Shown here: piece after piece, positions 7,059 to 15,189 of the stretch
How the letters are laid out: each line of letters opens with the position of its first letter
Position numbering within the stretch: position 1 is the stretch's first letter
NCBI GenBank assembly: GCA_044226365.1
Contig: JBGAHE010000008.1
Location: 33,370-97,369, forward strand
Length of the DNA: 64,000 nucleotides
Source of the DNA: JALHNI01 sp044226365
GTDB lineage: Bacteria > Acidobacteriota > Terriglobia > Bryobacterales > Bryobacteraceae
Reading direction: 5' to 3'
Notes under the pieces: generated by a model
The model's input: only the letters and a program-made list of their open reading frames with translations
The model's database searches: none
What the model was told of the DNA's origin: nothing
Position numbers and translations under genes: made by a program

Positions 7059-9085
7059 GTCTCAAACGCGCGCCGCAGCACGCTGAGCGCCTCTTCGCGT
7101 TGCGCCGCATCGCGGAAGCGCCCGGTGGCAGCCACCTGCGCCATCAACTGCTCCATCCAGCGAACAAAGTAAAGGGCGTCTGCTTTCTTGCGCAAGGTCC
7201 GTCCGCCAAGCGCGATGTAGACCGGCGTCGTATGCGCGAAAGCCGCGGTGTCGTTGACGATTCGCCGGTCCCAGGGACCAGTAACTCGCAGCGCAATCCA
7301 GGCCGGCTCATTCACCGTCACCCATTCGTCGATGCGCGCCGGCGCCTGGTCGCGTCGAATCACGGGGCGGCCATTCAGCAGCACCTCCACGCGATCGACG
7401 GGCACGCGCGATTCAACGCTGGCCTGCACGCGGACACGAGCTCCCGCCGGCAGCGCGAGCAGTTCCCCCGGCGCCTTGCCGTTCACCGTAAAGCGCAGTA
7501 TCGGGCCATTCGTCACCAACGAGCGGCCCGCCTTATAGGCCGAGAGCCACGCCGGATACTGCAAAGGCGTGCCGGCCTGCACGTACACGCGACCACCGCC
7601 AGGGATATAGTGATCGCGCACGTTCAGAAAGACGTCCGTGCCGGCGGAGACGCCCAGCCGGAAACCACAATTGAGCAAGCGGTGATAGAGCGGCACGGAA
7701 GCAGTCTCATAGGCGTTGCTCAGCACGTCCATGGCGTCGATCACGCCGAGGGCGACATCGGCGGGCAGTTCTTTCGGCTGACCGCCCGCCGCAGAAAGGC
7801 CCTCGAAGCCTGGCAGGTAACCTGGATGCATATAAGTCACCGCGCCCCCCTGCTCCTGGGCGCGCTTGGCCTGATGGTAGTTGAGCGGATAGTCGAACGC
7901 GCTACTGCTGCCTGCCAAGCCAGTAAACAGCGGACGGATGAGCGTGCGCAAGCCGAACAGACCCAGGTGCCCGTACAGGTCGCTGCCGCGGAACTCCTCG
8001 TTCCAATAGAGCAAGTGACGCTCCCCGCTCAGCGGATGCGACGCTCCCGTGAAGTAGCCTTCGTCGTGCAGGAAGTCGTCGTAAGAGTTGGCCGTCGTCA
8101 GGTTGAGCACATGCAAGTCCTCCGCCTCGGCGATCAGCCGCACGTCTTCCGGAGTGATGTTCTGATGGCTGCGCGCGGCATAGTTGGCGTGCACATGCGA
8201 GTCCCCCGCATGCCATCCGTCGCGCCCGACGTCGGACCAGCGCACGAGCCGCAGCACGACTTCGGCGTTGGCCCCCGCCGTCAGCGTCACCAGCCGCGAG
8301 GTCCACTCGTACTCGGGTCCGCGCGTGGCTTCGATCCGCGTCACGCCCGCGGGCAAGATCACGGTAAACGCGCCGGTGGCGTGGAAATACGGCTCGGCCG
8401 GTTCCGCAGCCAAGCGCTCCATCACGCCTTCCGGCGCGTACGAGAGACCGTCCGCCGCCGTGAGGTACACGCGCGCTGCCTCCGAGAGCCGTATCCGCAG
8501 AACGGCGCGCGGGCGAACGTCAAAGCGGATCTCCGTGGTGGCCGTGGCGCCGGCCAAACGAATGTCGACCGCCACGGCGTGGGTCGCCGGATGGGCGGGC
8601 ATGGTCAGCTTGAGCAGATAGCCGTTGGCGCCATAGCGTGCGAGCTTCGTCGTCGTCCACGCCAATTGACCATTCACCAGCACCTGCGGCGCCGCCGATA
8701 CGGGCATCTCGGACTCAATGATTAGCGGCAGTTGAAAAGCCGCGCCCGCCATCGCCACGAAGGGCAAGGCCGGGCGCTGCGCCCAAGCGAGTCCCTCGGG
8801 AGTCAGCCGCGCGACCAGGGCGTCAGCGGTCCGGTAGTCGCGGAACGAGCGGCTGCGGGCGAAGTAACGGTCGCGCACTTTACGCAGCACAGCTGCATTG
8901 GAGCGACGCCGGGCCACAGTTCGCGCGAAATCGCCTAAGGCCACTTCACCTTCGGCGAGTAACCCGGGCTTTTCTGGCCGAGCCCAGAAGGTGAGGTCGC
9001 CTTGGCCCGGCGAGGTCAGGGCGTAGTCCGGCTCCTGTGCCGTCGCGGCCAGCCAGAAGGCGAGGAGCAGAAAGAACCGCTTCAT
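7025..9085 (-). CDS. Exported CehA/McbA-type metallohydrolase (PHP-like)
   Basis: A 686-residue protein from the ATG at 9085 (a longer frame upstream has no signal and overlaps the next gene more). It begins MKRFFLLLAFWLAATAQ, a clear Sec signal. The C-terminal half holds the metal site of the CehA/McbA family: WHAGDSHVHANY near residue 292, LNLTTANSYDD and GAVTYMHPGYLPG, then GVSAGTDVF near 490. The N-terminal 280 residues look like beta-rich accessory domains. The family hydrolyses carbamates or phosphoester-like bonds, but many members sit in Planctomycetes/Acidobacteria carbohydrate loci with unknown substrates. Its start overlaps the stop of the sialate-esterase-like gene (ATGA), so the two are translated together. 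Confidence 0.82.
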   Translation of the reverse strand: MKRFFLLLAFWLAATAQEPDYALTSPGQGDLTFWARPEKPGLLAEGEVALGDFARTVARRRSNAAVLRKVRDRYFARSRSFRDYRTADALVARLTPEGLAWAQRPALPFVAMAGAAFQLPLIIESEMPVSAAPQVLVNGQLAWTTTKLARYGANGYLLKLTMPAHPATHAVAVDIRLAGATATTEIRFDVRPRAVLRIRLSEAARVYLTAADGLSYAPEGVMERLAAEPAEPYFHATGAFTVILPAGVTRIEATRGPEYEWTSRLVTLTAGANAEVVLRLVRWSDVGRDGWHAGDSHVHANYAARSHQNITPEDVRLIAEAEDLHVLNLTTANSYDDFLHDEGYFTGASHPLSGERHLLYWNEEFRGSDLYGHLGLFGLRTLIRPLFTGLAGSSSAFDYPLNYHQAKRAQEQGGAVTYMHPGYLPGFEGLSAAGGQPKELPADVALGVIDAMDVLSNAYETASVPLYHRLLNCGFRLGVSAGTDVFLNVRDHYIPGGGRVYVQAGTPLQYPAWLSAYKAGRSLVTNGPILRFTVNGKAPGELLALPAGARVRVQASVESRVPVDRVEVLLNGRPVIRRDQAPARIDEWVTVNEPAWIALRVTGPWDRRIVNDTAAFAHTTPVYIALGGRTLRKKADALYFVRWMEQLMAQVAATGRFRDAAQREEALSVLRRAFETYRELAANGTD

Positions 9086-10410
9086 GAGCGCTCCACGGGC
9101 AAGGGTCCGAAGACCGGCAAGGCCATGCCGAGCGAGTCGCGGACGTTGCAATAAGGGTCTTTGCCGTAGCCGTACCAGAGATACGCCGGTGCCGTGGGGC
9201 CATTGTCATAGAGCAGCAGCAAGTCATGGCCGTCGATCGTCACGCGATAGATCCTTGGGGTGATGCGACCCGTCGCATCGGCGGCAGTGAAGCCGGCGAG
9301 CCGGCCGGGAGACTCCAGTCCCCCATTCACCGAATCGAGTTGCAGCCGCACGCGGCGGTCCTCGGCGAGGGCACGCAGGGGGCGCGGTCCTCGTCGGGCC
9401 GTGCCGCTCGCGACTAAGGCCAAGCGGCGTCCGAGTGTTTCGAGTCCATCGGCGCCTAAATGGATGCCATCGTCCATCTCCAGGTCCACCGCGGCTACCA
9501 TCCCCAAGCGTGGCAGTTCGAGCTCCACCTGCCGTTGCGACTCTTGCACCAGATTCCACGCCTCGCGGTTCAGCGACTCATGAGCGTCATGCACGTGCCG
9601 ACCGATTTGCACAAAGTAGATGGGCAAGTCTTCGCGGCCCAGGTCGTGACGGAGAGCAGCAATCAACGCATGGAACTGTTGTCGATAGGCTGGGGCGAGA
9701 GCGGGCTTACCGTCCGCCTCACCCTGGTACCAAAGCACGCCGGCGATGCGTCCGCCCGCGGCCTTTGCCCGCCGCAGCAACGCTCCATAAAGCGAACGAT
9801 CGCGATCGCGCGCCGGGCTCCATTCGGCAATCGTGGTGCCGCTGAGCGCGCAGGGGATGAGCCCGACGGGCACACCGGTCTTCTCAAACATCGTGCGAGC
9901 GAACGGCAAGCCGAGGCCGGCCCCGGAAGTTCGCGCGTATTGACGCCGCTGCCCAGCGACTGTCTCAGACGGCCGGCCCTCCGGCCAATACGCTGCCTCC
10001 CGCGCGTCCCACCAATCGTGCAAAGGATCTTGCGCCGCCTGCCAACGACCCGCCAGTGTGAAGCAACGAAGGCGCTCCTCGCGATTGACGGCTCCATGAA
10101 GCAGACCCATGCCCTGCATGTTCGATTGCCCCGCGAGCAGCCACAGGTCGCCCACCAGGAATGGGCCCTCTACGCGAGTGCCATCCTCCGTGCGATACGC
10201 CACGCGATACGGCCCGCCGGCCGGCAGGCGCGCGGTGTCACCTTCGTGCCAGTCGGCTTGATCCGCCAGTCGCCACGCACTAGCGCCTGGCCTTCTCAAG
10301 ATTGCCAAGCCATCGTCGCCACGCGGAACGACGGGCATGGAAGCCTCATCCGACCATCCGCAGGCGAGGGCGCCGAACGCGCCCAACAGCGTTCGCCTAG
10401 CGATCGACAT
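9082..10410 (-). CDS. Exported SGNH hydrolase, sialate O-acetylesterase-like
   Basis: A 442-residue protein from the ATG at 10408-10410. The N-terminus MSIARRTLLGAFGALACG looks like a Tat or lipoprotein signal (RR followed by a hydrophobic stretch ending in Cys). SGNH blocks are clear: GQSNMQG with the nucleophile Ser near residue 96, GVLWYQGEAD near 224-233 and the catalytic Asp/His in DDGIHLGADG near 314-318. These match the SASA family, which removes O-acetyl groups from sialic acids or from plant sugars. It overlaps the aldo/keto reductase end by 14 bases and the CehA-like gene by 4. Acetyl removal outside the cytoplasm is likely; whether the sugar is a sialic acid is inference. Confidence 0.85.
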   Translation of the reverse strand: MSIARRTLLGAFGALACGWSDEASMPVVPRGDDGLAILRRPGASAWRLADQADWHEGDTARLPAGGPYRVAYRTEDGTRVEGPFLVGDLWLLAGQSNMQGMGLLHGAVNREERLRCFTLAGRWQAAQDPLHDWWDAREAAYWPEGRPSETVAGQRRQYARTSGAGLGLPFARTMFEKTGVPVGLIPCALSGTTIAEWSPARDRDRSLYGALLRRAKAAGGRIAGVLWYQGEADGKPALAPAYRQQFHALIAALRHDLGREDLPIYFVQIGRHVHDAHESLNREAWNLVQESQRQVELELPRLGMVAAVDLEMDDGIHLGADGLETLGRRLALVASGTARRGPRPLRALAEDRRVRLQLDSVNGGLESPGRLAGFTAADATGRITPRIYRVTIDGHDLLLLYDNGPTAPAYLWYGYGKDPYCNVRDSLGMALPVFGPLPVERS

Positions 10411-11371
10411 ATTGCAGTTGCTTTTGACCGTAGCGATCGCCGGCCACGCGCATGACACCGTTCAGCTCCGCCACCTCTTGGGGAGTCAGCGTGATGGCAA
10501 CCGCCGCCACGTTCTCCTCCAAATAACGGCGTCGCTTGGTGCCAGGAATCGGCAGGATCTGCGGACCTTGATGCAGAAGCCACGCTATGGCGATCTGCGA
10601 GGGAGGCACCCCGCGCGCTTCCGCCAAGCGAAACACGGGCTTGGCCGCCCGCAGATTCTGCTCGAAGTTCTCCTCGGCCAAGCGCGGATCGCCGCGTCGC
10701 CAGTCGTTGGCGGGCAGCGTCGCCGCCGGTTTCGCCTGCCCCGTTAGGAAGCCGCGCCCGAGAGGCGCGAACGCCACCAGGCTAATCCCTAACTCGCGCA
10801 AGCACGGGAGAACGTCAGTTTCCAAGCCTCGCTCCCAGAGTGAATACTCGCTCTGCACGGCCGCGATCGGATGCACCGCGTGGGCGCGGCGAATGGTCTG
10901 AACGCCGACTTCGGAGAGCCCCAGTTGCCGCACCTTGCCTTCACGCACCAACTCTGACATCGTGCCCACCACGTCTTCAATCGGCACGGCACGATCGAGC
11001 CGATGCTGATACAAAAGGTCGATGTGGTCGGTCCCCAGGCGGCGCAGTGAACCCTCTACGCTGCGGCGAATCGACTCGGGCCGGCTGTCGGTGCCGTCTG
11101 GCTTGCCGTCGACAATTCGCCAGCCGAACTTCGTCGCAAGCGTGATGCTTTGGCGATGGTCCGCCAGCACCCGCCCGATGAACGTCTCGTTCGTATAGGG
11201 CCCATAGACCTCGGCCGTATCGAAATGCGTCACGCCGAGCTCCAGCGCTCGGTGTAGCGTGGCGACGGCCTCCTGCTCATCGGCATCGCCGTAAAAGCCG
11301 GTCATGCCCATGCATCCTAAGCCGAGCGCCGATACTGCCGGACCGTTCTGACGGAGCCTGCGAGACAACAT
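10397..11371 (-). CDS. Aldo/keto reductase
   Basis: A 324-residue NADPH-dependent aldo/keto reductase. Tetrad residues are visible: Asp in HFDTAEVYGPYTNE (Asp and Tyr), Lys in ITLATKFGW and His in LLYQHRLD. It starts with a classical SALGLGCMGMTGFYG. IPIPGTKRRRYLEENVAA is the C-terminal cofactor-binding part. This is the IolS/YajO-like subgroup with broad carbonyl and sugar substrates. The start ATG at 11371 is preceded by CTGGAAAC. It is the first gene of a three-gene minus-strand operon with the exported SGNH and CehA-like proteins. The divergent gap to the MFS gene holds the second GTTCCA-N5-TGGAAC dyad, so it may be co-regulated with the symporter at 2395. Confidence 0.93.
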   Translation of the reverse strand: MLSRRLRQNGPAVSALGLGCMGMTGFYGDADEQEAVATLHRALELGVTHFDTAEVYGPYTNETFIGRVLADHRQSITLATKFGWRIVDGKPDGTDSRPESIRRSVEGSLRRLGTDHIDLLYQHRLDRAVPIEDVVGTMSELVREGKVRQLGLSEVGVQTIRRAHAVHPIAAVQSEYSLWERGLETDVLPCLRELGISLVAFAPLGRGFLTGQAKPAATLPANDWRRGDPRLAEENFEQNLRAAKPVFRLAEARGVPPSQIAIAWLLHQGPQILPIPGTKRRRYLEENVAAVAITLTPQEVAELNGVMRVAGDRYGQKQLQYVDR

Positions 11372-11422
11372 GTTTCCAGCCTACGACCTGCCCCGCCACC
11401 CTGCCGGGCCGCACAGCGGCAC

Positions 11423-11445
11423 GTTCCACCTTATGGAACATAAGG
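11423..11445. promoter_or_regulatory. Two overlapping inverted repeats, candidate shared operator
   Basis: Within the 119-base divergent gap, GTTCCA-CCTTA-TGGAAC (11423-11439) repeats the exact arms and 5-base spacing of the dyad at 2317-2333. A second perfect dyad, CCTTAT-GGAAC-ATAAGG (11429-11445), overlaps it. Arms of 6 bases with 5-base loops fit a dimeric winged-HTH site. The conserved GTTCCA/TGGAAC pair at two divergent promoters suggests one regulator, probably an IclR protein from this window. Confidence 0.55.
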
Positions 11446-11490
11446 CCGGCGTTCGGCTCGGCGCTTTGCCGCGCTGCTTATCGTATTGTT

Positions 11491-12687
11491 TTGAACAAGT
11501 CCTCGCCCCGCCTTCTGCTCTGCACCGCTCATTGCACCGTTGACGTCTATTCGAGTGCGCTCGGCGCCCTGCAACCGCTCATCGTCGAACAATTCCGCCT
11601 GAGCCTCTCGCAAGCGGGCTTGCTGGGCGGCGCCCTGATCCTCGCTTCCTACCTGACGCAACCCGTGTTCGGATGGCTCGCGGACCGATTCCCCAGCCGT
11701 CACTATGCCATCTTCGGACCGCTGATCGCGGGCGTGGGCATCACGGCACTCGGACTCGCGCCGAACTTCATCGGGCTGGTCGCGCTGATCGTGGCCGCTG
11801 GCTTGGGCATGGCCATGTTTCATCCGCAGGCCACTTCCTCGGTCGCTGAACCCGGCAGTCCGCGCAGCGGCGAAGCCATGGGCTACTTCATCGCCTCCGG
11901 CGCGCTGGGCTTCTCCATCGGCCCCACGGCGATGGCCTGGCTCGCCCAAGCTGTGACCCTGCCCGGCTTGTGGATTGCCGCGGCGCCCGGCGCCCTCGTC
12001 GCCTTGCTTTTGTTCTGGTTCTATCAACCTGCGCGCCGTCGCGGGGTCAGCGCGCACCACGCGCCCCCGCCGCTCACTGCCGCGGTACGCAAGGCGATGG
12101 TGCTGCTGTTCCTCCTGGTGTGCATCCGTTCGGTGATTCAAGTCACCTACGGACATTTGCTGCCACTCTATTTCACGCGCGAGATGGGCTATAGCGCCGT
12201 GCAGGCCAACGTGATCGTCTCACTGTACTTCGCCGCGGGCGCGGTTGGCGGCCTCTTTGGAGGACGGATGGCCGATCGCTTTGGCGGGCGGCGGGTGATC
12301 GAATGGTCCATGCTCTTGTCTTGTCCGCTGCTTCTGTTGAGCTTTCTCACCACCGGCGTGCTCTCCATCGCCAGCCTGATTGCGGGGGGCTTCGCGCTGC
12401 TCCTCACCATCCCCGTCAACGTGATGATGGCCCAGAATCTGGCGCCGGAGCGACGCAGCACAGTCTCCGCCTTCATGATGGGTTTTGCGTGGGGCATTAC
12501 CGGGATCCTGTTTGTGCCGGGCACCGCGTGGCTCGCGGATCGCTACTCGCTACACGCCGCCCTGATGGGACTTACGGCGTTCCCGCTACTCGGTCTGGCG
12601 CTCGCCCGTGGACTGCCAGCCCACCGCAGTCCCACATCTTGGACACCGGCACCCATCGCGCCGGCCAACTCCTCTAGACTGCAATAG
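11491..12687 (+). CDS. MFS transporter, fosmidomycin-resistance (Fsr)-like
   Basis: A 398-residue protein with about 12 hydrophobic helices. Residues near 32-55 (LSLSQAGLLGGALILASYLTQPVFG) and GWLADRFPSRH give the MFS motif A region. GMAMFHPQATSSVAEPGSPRSGEAMG near 110-135 is the hallmark of Fsr-like permeases, and GGRMADRFGGRRVIEW is the second motif A. The reading starts at TTG (11491); no ATG gives the full first helix. It lies 3 bases before the DapA-family gene and is probably cotranscribed with it. A role in import or export of a sugar-acid or related small molecule is possible, but the family is mostly known for drug efflux, so the substrate is open. Confidence 0.87.
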   Translation: MNKSSPRLLLCTAHCTVDVYSSALGALQPLIVEQFRLSLSQAGLLGGALILASYLTQPVFGWLADRFPSRHYAIFGPLIAGVGITALGLAPNFIGLVALIVAAGLGMAMFHPQATSSVAEPGSPRSGEAMGYFIASGALGFSIGPTAMAWLAQAVTLPGLWIAAAPGALVALLLFWFYQPARRRGVSAHHAPPPLTAAVRKAMVLLFLLVCIRSVIQVTYGHLLPLYFTREMGYSAVQANVIVSLYFAAGAVGGLFGGRMADRFGGRRVIEWSMLLSCPLLLLSFLTTGVLSIASLIAGGFALLLTIPVNVMMAQNLAPERRSTVSAFMMGFAWGITGILFVPGTAWLADRYSLHAALMGLTAFPLLGLALARGLPAHRSPTSWTPAPIAPANSSRLQ

Positions 12688-12690
12688 ACG

Positions 12691-13611
12691 ATGACCACGC
12701 GCTTCACCCAAGGCATTCTGATCAGTTGCGAAATTCCGTGGGGGCCAGACGAAGAACTGCTGGAGCCGCTGTTCCGCGCCGAGATCCGCCGGGTGATCCG
12801 GCTCGGCTTCGGCAACCTGTACATCTTTGGCACCGCGGGCGAAGGCTACGCGGTCGACACCCGCCGTTTCCGCCAAGTGGTGGACGTGTTTGCCGAGGAA
12901 ACGCTGAACGCCCCGGTGACCCCGCAGGTCGGCGTGATTGCCCTCTCGACGGCGCAAGTGCTCGAGCGGCTGCAGATCGCCTACCGCGCCGGCTTCCGCG
13001 TCTTCCAGATCTCGCTGCCGGGCTGGGGCGCGCTCAACGACACCGAAGTGGACCGTTTCTTCATCCACGTCTGTGGCGCCTTTCCCGAGGCTCGCTTCCT
13101 GCACTACAACCTGCCGCGTACCAAGCGTGTGTTGACGCCCAACGACTATCGCCGGCTGATCGAGCTGGTGCCGAATCTCGCCGCCACTAAGAATACGGGC
13201 CTCACGCCGCGGGCCACCACCGAAATGCTGCACAAAGCGGGCGAGTTGCAACACTTCTTTGCCGAAGATCAATTCGCCATTGGCTCGCTGACCGGCGAGT
13301 GTTCGCTGCTCAGTTCTTCCGGGAAGCTGCTACCGCTCCTCGCCCGGCGGTTCTTTGACTTGGGCGTCGCTCGCCAGTTTGACGCGCTGTTCCCGTTGCT
13401 CGTTGAGTATCATCGGCTCACCGACGAAATCCTGCTGGAGCCCGCTGCCGGTCTGACGCTGATGGACGGCGCCTACGACAAAGCGATGGTCCGCTTGGCG
13501 ATGCCCGAGTTTCCCTTGCGGCTCCTCTCCCCGTACGACACGATGCCCGACGCCGTTTTTGCGCGCTGCCAGCAGGGGCTCGAGCCATATCGCCGCTGGA
13601 TGGCCGACTAG
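12691..13611 (+). CDS. Dihydrodipicolinate synthase/N-acetylneuraminate lyase family protein
   Basis: A 306-residue TIM-barrel class I aldolase. Visible landmarks: FGTAGEGYAVD near residue 49 (the family's G-x-x-GE loop), LHYNLPRTKRVLT near 138 with the Schiff-base-assisting Tyr, and AATKNTG near 167 with the Schiff-base Lys. The family cleaves or condenses pyruvate with aldehydes, or deaminates/dehydrates related acids. The normal DapA T-T pair is not kept, so lysine synthesis is unlikely. It follows an MFS permease by 3 bases and converges on an IclR gene (4-base overlap). A catabolic lyase for an imported keto-deoxy sugar or a sialic-acid-like compound is inference from context. Confidence 0.85.
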   Translation: MTTRFTQGILISCEIPWGPDEELLEPLFRAEIRRVIRLGFGNLYIFGTAGEGYAVDTRRFRQVVDVFAEETLNAPVTPQVGVIALSTAQVLERLQIAYRAGFRVFQISLPGWGALNDTEVDRFFIHVCGAFPEARFLHYNLPRTKRVLTPNDYRRLIELVPNLAATKNTGLTPRATTEMLHKAGELQHFFAEDQFAIGSLTGECSLLSSSGKLLPLLARRFFDLGVARQFDALFPLLVEYHRLTDEILLEPAAGLTLMDGAYDKAMVRLAMPEFPLRLLSPYDTMPDAVFARCQQGLEPYRRWMAD

Positions 13612-14426
13612 CTCTCTTCTGCCAGAAACGCCGCCGCCCGCCGCAAACTCGCGGCTACCGACGCGATGTTGTCCGCATGCAGTTCGTGCGTCGTGCCGGC
13701 GACGCTCATCGCGGCCACAATCCGTCCGGAGGCATCACGCACCGGCACGCCGACACAACGCAGCCCCAGAGCGTCTTCTTCGTCATCGACCGAATAGCCC
13801 ACCCGCCGCGCGATGGCCAAGTCTTCCTGCAGACGCCGCACCGTCGAAATCGTGTTGTCGTTGTGACGGGAGAGCGCCCGCTCCCGCGCCAGCCGCGCCA
13901 GTTCGGCGTCGCTCCAATCCCACAGTAAGGACTTGCCGATCCCCGTGCAATGCAACTCCATGCGTTTGCCCACCCAGCCCCCGCGCGGCGGACCATCCAA
14001 GCCATAGGCCACCTTCGCCACCAGCACGGCCTCGTCGAACTCCAGGATGCCGAGATGAATCGGTAGCCGCGTTGTCCGCGCCAGGGCGCGCATGTGCGGC
14101 TCGGCCCGTTCGCGCAGCTCCAAGCCGCCGATCGCGTGGTTCGCCAGGTGCAGCAGCTTCCGTCCGAACAGATAGCGACTCGTGCGTCCGTTGCGGTACA
14201 GATAGCCTGCCCGTTGCAACGTCACCACGATGCAATGCACGCTGCTCTTCGGCACCCCGCAAACCTCGGCCAGTTCGCGCAAGGTCAACCCGTTCGAGGA
14301 CTGCGTGAGTACTTCCAGAATGGCGAACACCCGCTCGACGGCGGGCACCGACTGGGTCCGCCCGCCCGGCTCTTCCAACGGCAGCGCAGCGGAAATGGTC
14401 GTTAGTACAGCGTTCGATGCCATCAT
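13608..14426 (-). CDS. IclR-family transcriptional regulator
   Basis: A 272-residue protein. The HTH lies near residues 24-90 (VERVFAILEVL, LTLRELAEVCGVPKSSVHCIVVTLQRAGYLYR, YLFGRKLLHLANHA), and the effector domain follows, with RLPIHLGILEFDEAVLVAKV, GWVGKRMELHCTGIGKSLL, YSVDDEEDALGLRCVGVPV and IVAAMSVAGTTHEL. Its ATG at 14426 overlaps the stop of the GntR gene by four bases (ATGA), so the two regulators are made together. A two-regulator operon is unusual. It likely senses a small carbohydrate-derived acid and is a candidate binder of the GTTCCA-N5-TGGAAC dyads. The identity of the effector is unknown. Confidence 0.93.
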   Translation of the reverse strand: MMASNAVLTTISAALPLEEPGGRTQSVPAVERVFAILEVLTQSSNGLTLRELAEVCGVPKSSVHCIVVTLQRAGYLYRNGRTSRYLFGRKLLHLANHAIGGLELRERAEPHMRALARTTRLPIHLGILEFDEAVLVAKVAYGLDGPPRGGWVGKRMELHCTGIGKSLLWDWSDAELARLARERALSRHNDNTISTVRRLQEDLAIARRVGYSVDDEEDALGLRCVGVPVRDASGRIVAAMSVAGTTHELHADNIASVAASLRRAAAFLAEES

Positions 14427-15145
14427 CGGTCTCCTGCGTGAAGTGGGAACATGTCTTCGGTCGCCTCATTGCGTTCGGCGATGATGTGGTCCAGCATCAA
14501 GCGGCGCGCCTCCCGCGCCTCGCCGTTCGCAATGGCCTCTGCCAGCCACTGATGCCCGCTCGGGTTCTTCGGCGTTTCACATACTCGGCAATTCTGCCAG
14601 CCGTTCGGCATGCCTTCTTCTCGGCTCAACACGCGCATCACGAAGACGGGCACCGAAAACTGATTCAGTTGGCGGATCACCCAGGGGCTCTGGCTAGCGT
14701 GCCAAACGGCGCGGTGAAAGCCGAGTTCGAGGTCCACCCATTCGCTATAAGACGCCGGCGGGTCGCCGAGAAACCGGTGGGCCGCTTGTCGGACGGCGGC
14801 GGCGTGCTCCGGCGTAATCTTCTTCGCGGCTAAGTACGCCGCGTAGGACTCGAGCGACGCGCGCAGCATTGTCAGTTCGGACGCCTCGTCTTCTCGCAAG
14901 CTGAAAACGGACCGCCCGCAATAAGGCTTGGTAACAATAATCCCTTCGCCTTGAAGCACATGCAATGCTTCGCGAATCACGCTGCCGCTGACGCCAAAGC
15001 GACTGTTCAGCTCGGCTTCCGTGAGTTTTTGGCCGAGCGCATAGGTGCCATCCAGGATGGCCTCGCGGATCGCGCGCGCCGTCTGATCGGTGAGGGATTC
15101 GCGCCGGATCAGGAGGGCGGAGGTGGCTTGTCGGGCGGCGCTCAT
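14423..15145 (-). CDS. GntR-family (FadR/FCD) transcriptional regulator
   Basis: A 240-residue protein. The winged HTH lies at about residues 14-80 (LTDQTARAIREAILDGTYALGQKLTEAELNSRFGVSGSVIREALHVLQGEGI) and an all-helical FCD effector domain follows, including LRASLESYAAYLAA, the metal/ligand-type WVDLELGFHRAVWHAS, and AEAIANGEAREARRLMLDHI with the family's C-terminal His. The start ATG at 15145 lies one base from a 34-base perfect palindrome (15147-15180), leaving no room for a normal ribosome binding site; autoregulation or a very short leader is likely. It overlaps the IclR gene by ATGA. It probably reports on a sugar acid used by the adjoining esterase, glycosidase-like and Kelch genes. 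Confidence 0.93.
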   Translation of the reverse strand: MSAARQATSALLIRRESLTDQTARAIREAILDGTYALGQKLTEAELNSRFGVSGSVIREALHVLQGEGIIVTKPYCGRSVFSLREDEASELTMLRASLESYAAYLAAKKITPEHAAAVRQAAHRFLGDPPASYSEWVDLELGFHRAVWHASQSPWVIRQLNQFSVPVFVMRVLSREEGMPNGWQNCRVCETPKNPSGHQWLAEAIANGEAREARRLMLDHIIAERNEATEDMFPLHAGDR

Positions 15146-15146
15146 G

Positions 15147-15180
15147 AAGTTTTATAGATTATGCATAATCTATAAAACTT
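15147..15180. promoter_or_regulatory. 34-bp perfect palindrome directly before the GntR start
   Basis: The sequence AAGTTTTATAGATTATG followed by its exact reverse complement gives a 17-base arm on each side with no loop; the centre is ATGCAT at 15161-15166. It fills most of the 44-base gap between the Kelch gene stop and the GntR ATG, ends one base before that ATG, and is strikingly AT-rich for this chromosome. On the minus strand it contains TATAAA five bases before the ATG, so it could hold both a -10 element and the autoregulatory operator of the GntR protein. A terminator is less likely because there is no GC-rich stem or U-run. Confidence 0.75.
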
Positions 15181-15189
15181 TGGCAAACT

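Noticed and set aside
7100..8725. A 541-codon open frame on the plus strand opposite the CehA-like gene
   Set aside because: Its protein is Arg/His/Gln-rich low-complexity sequence typical of the antisense of GC-rich genes, and the minus-strand frame has clear metallohydrolase motifs.
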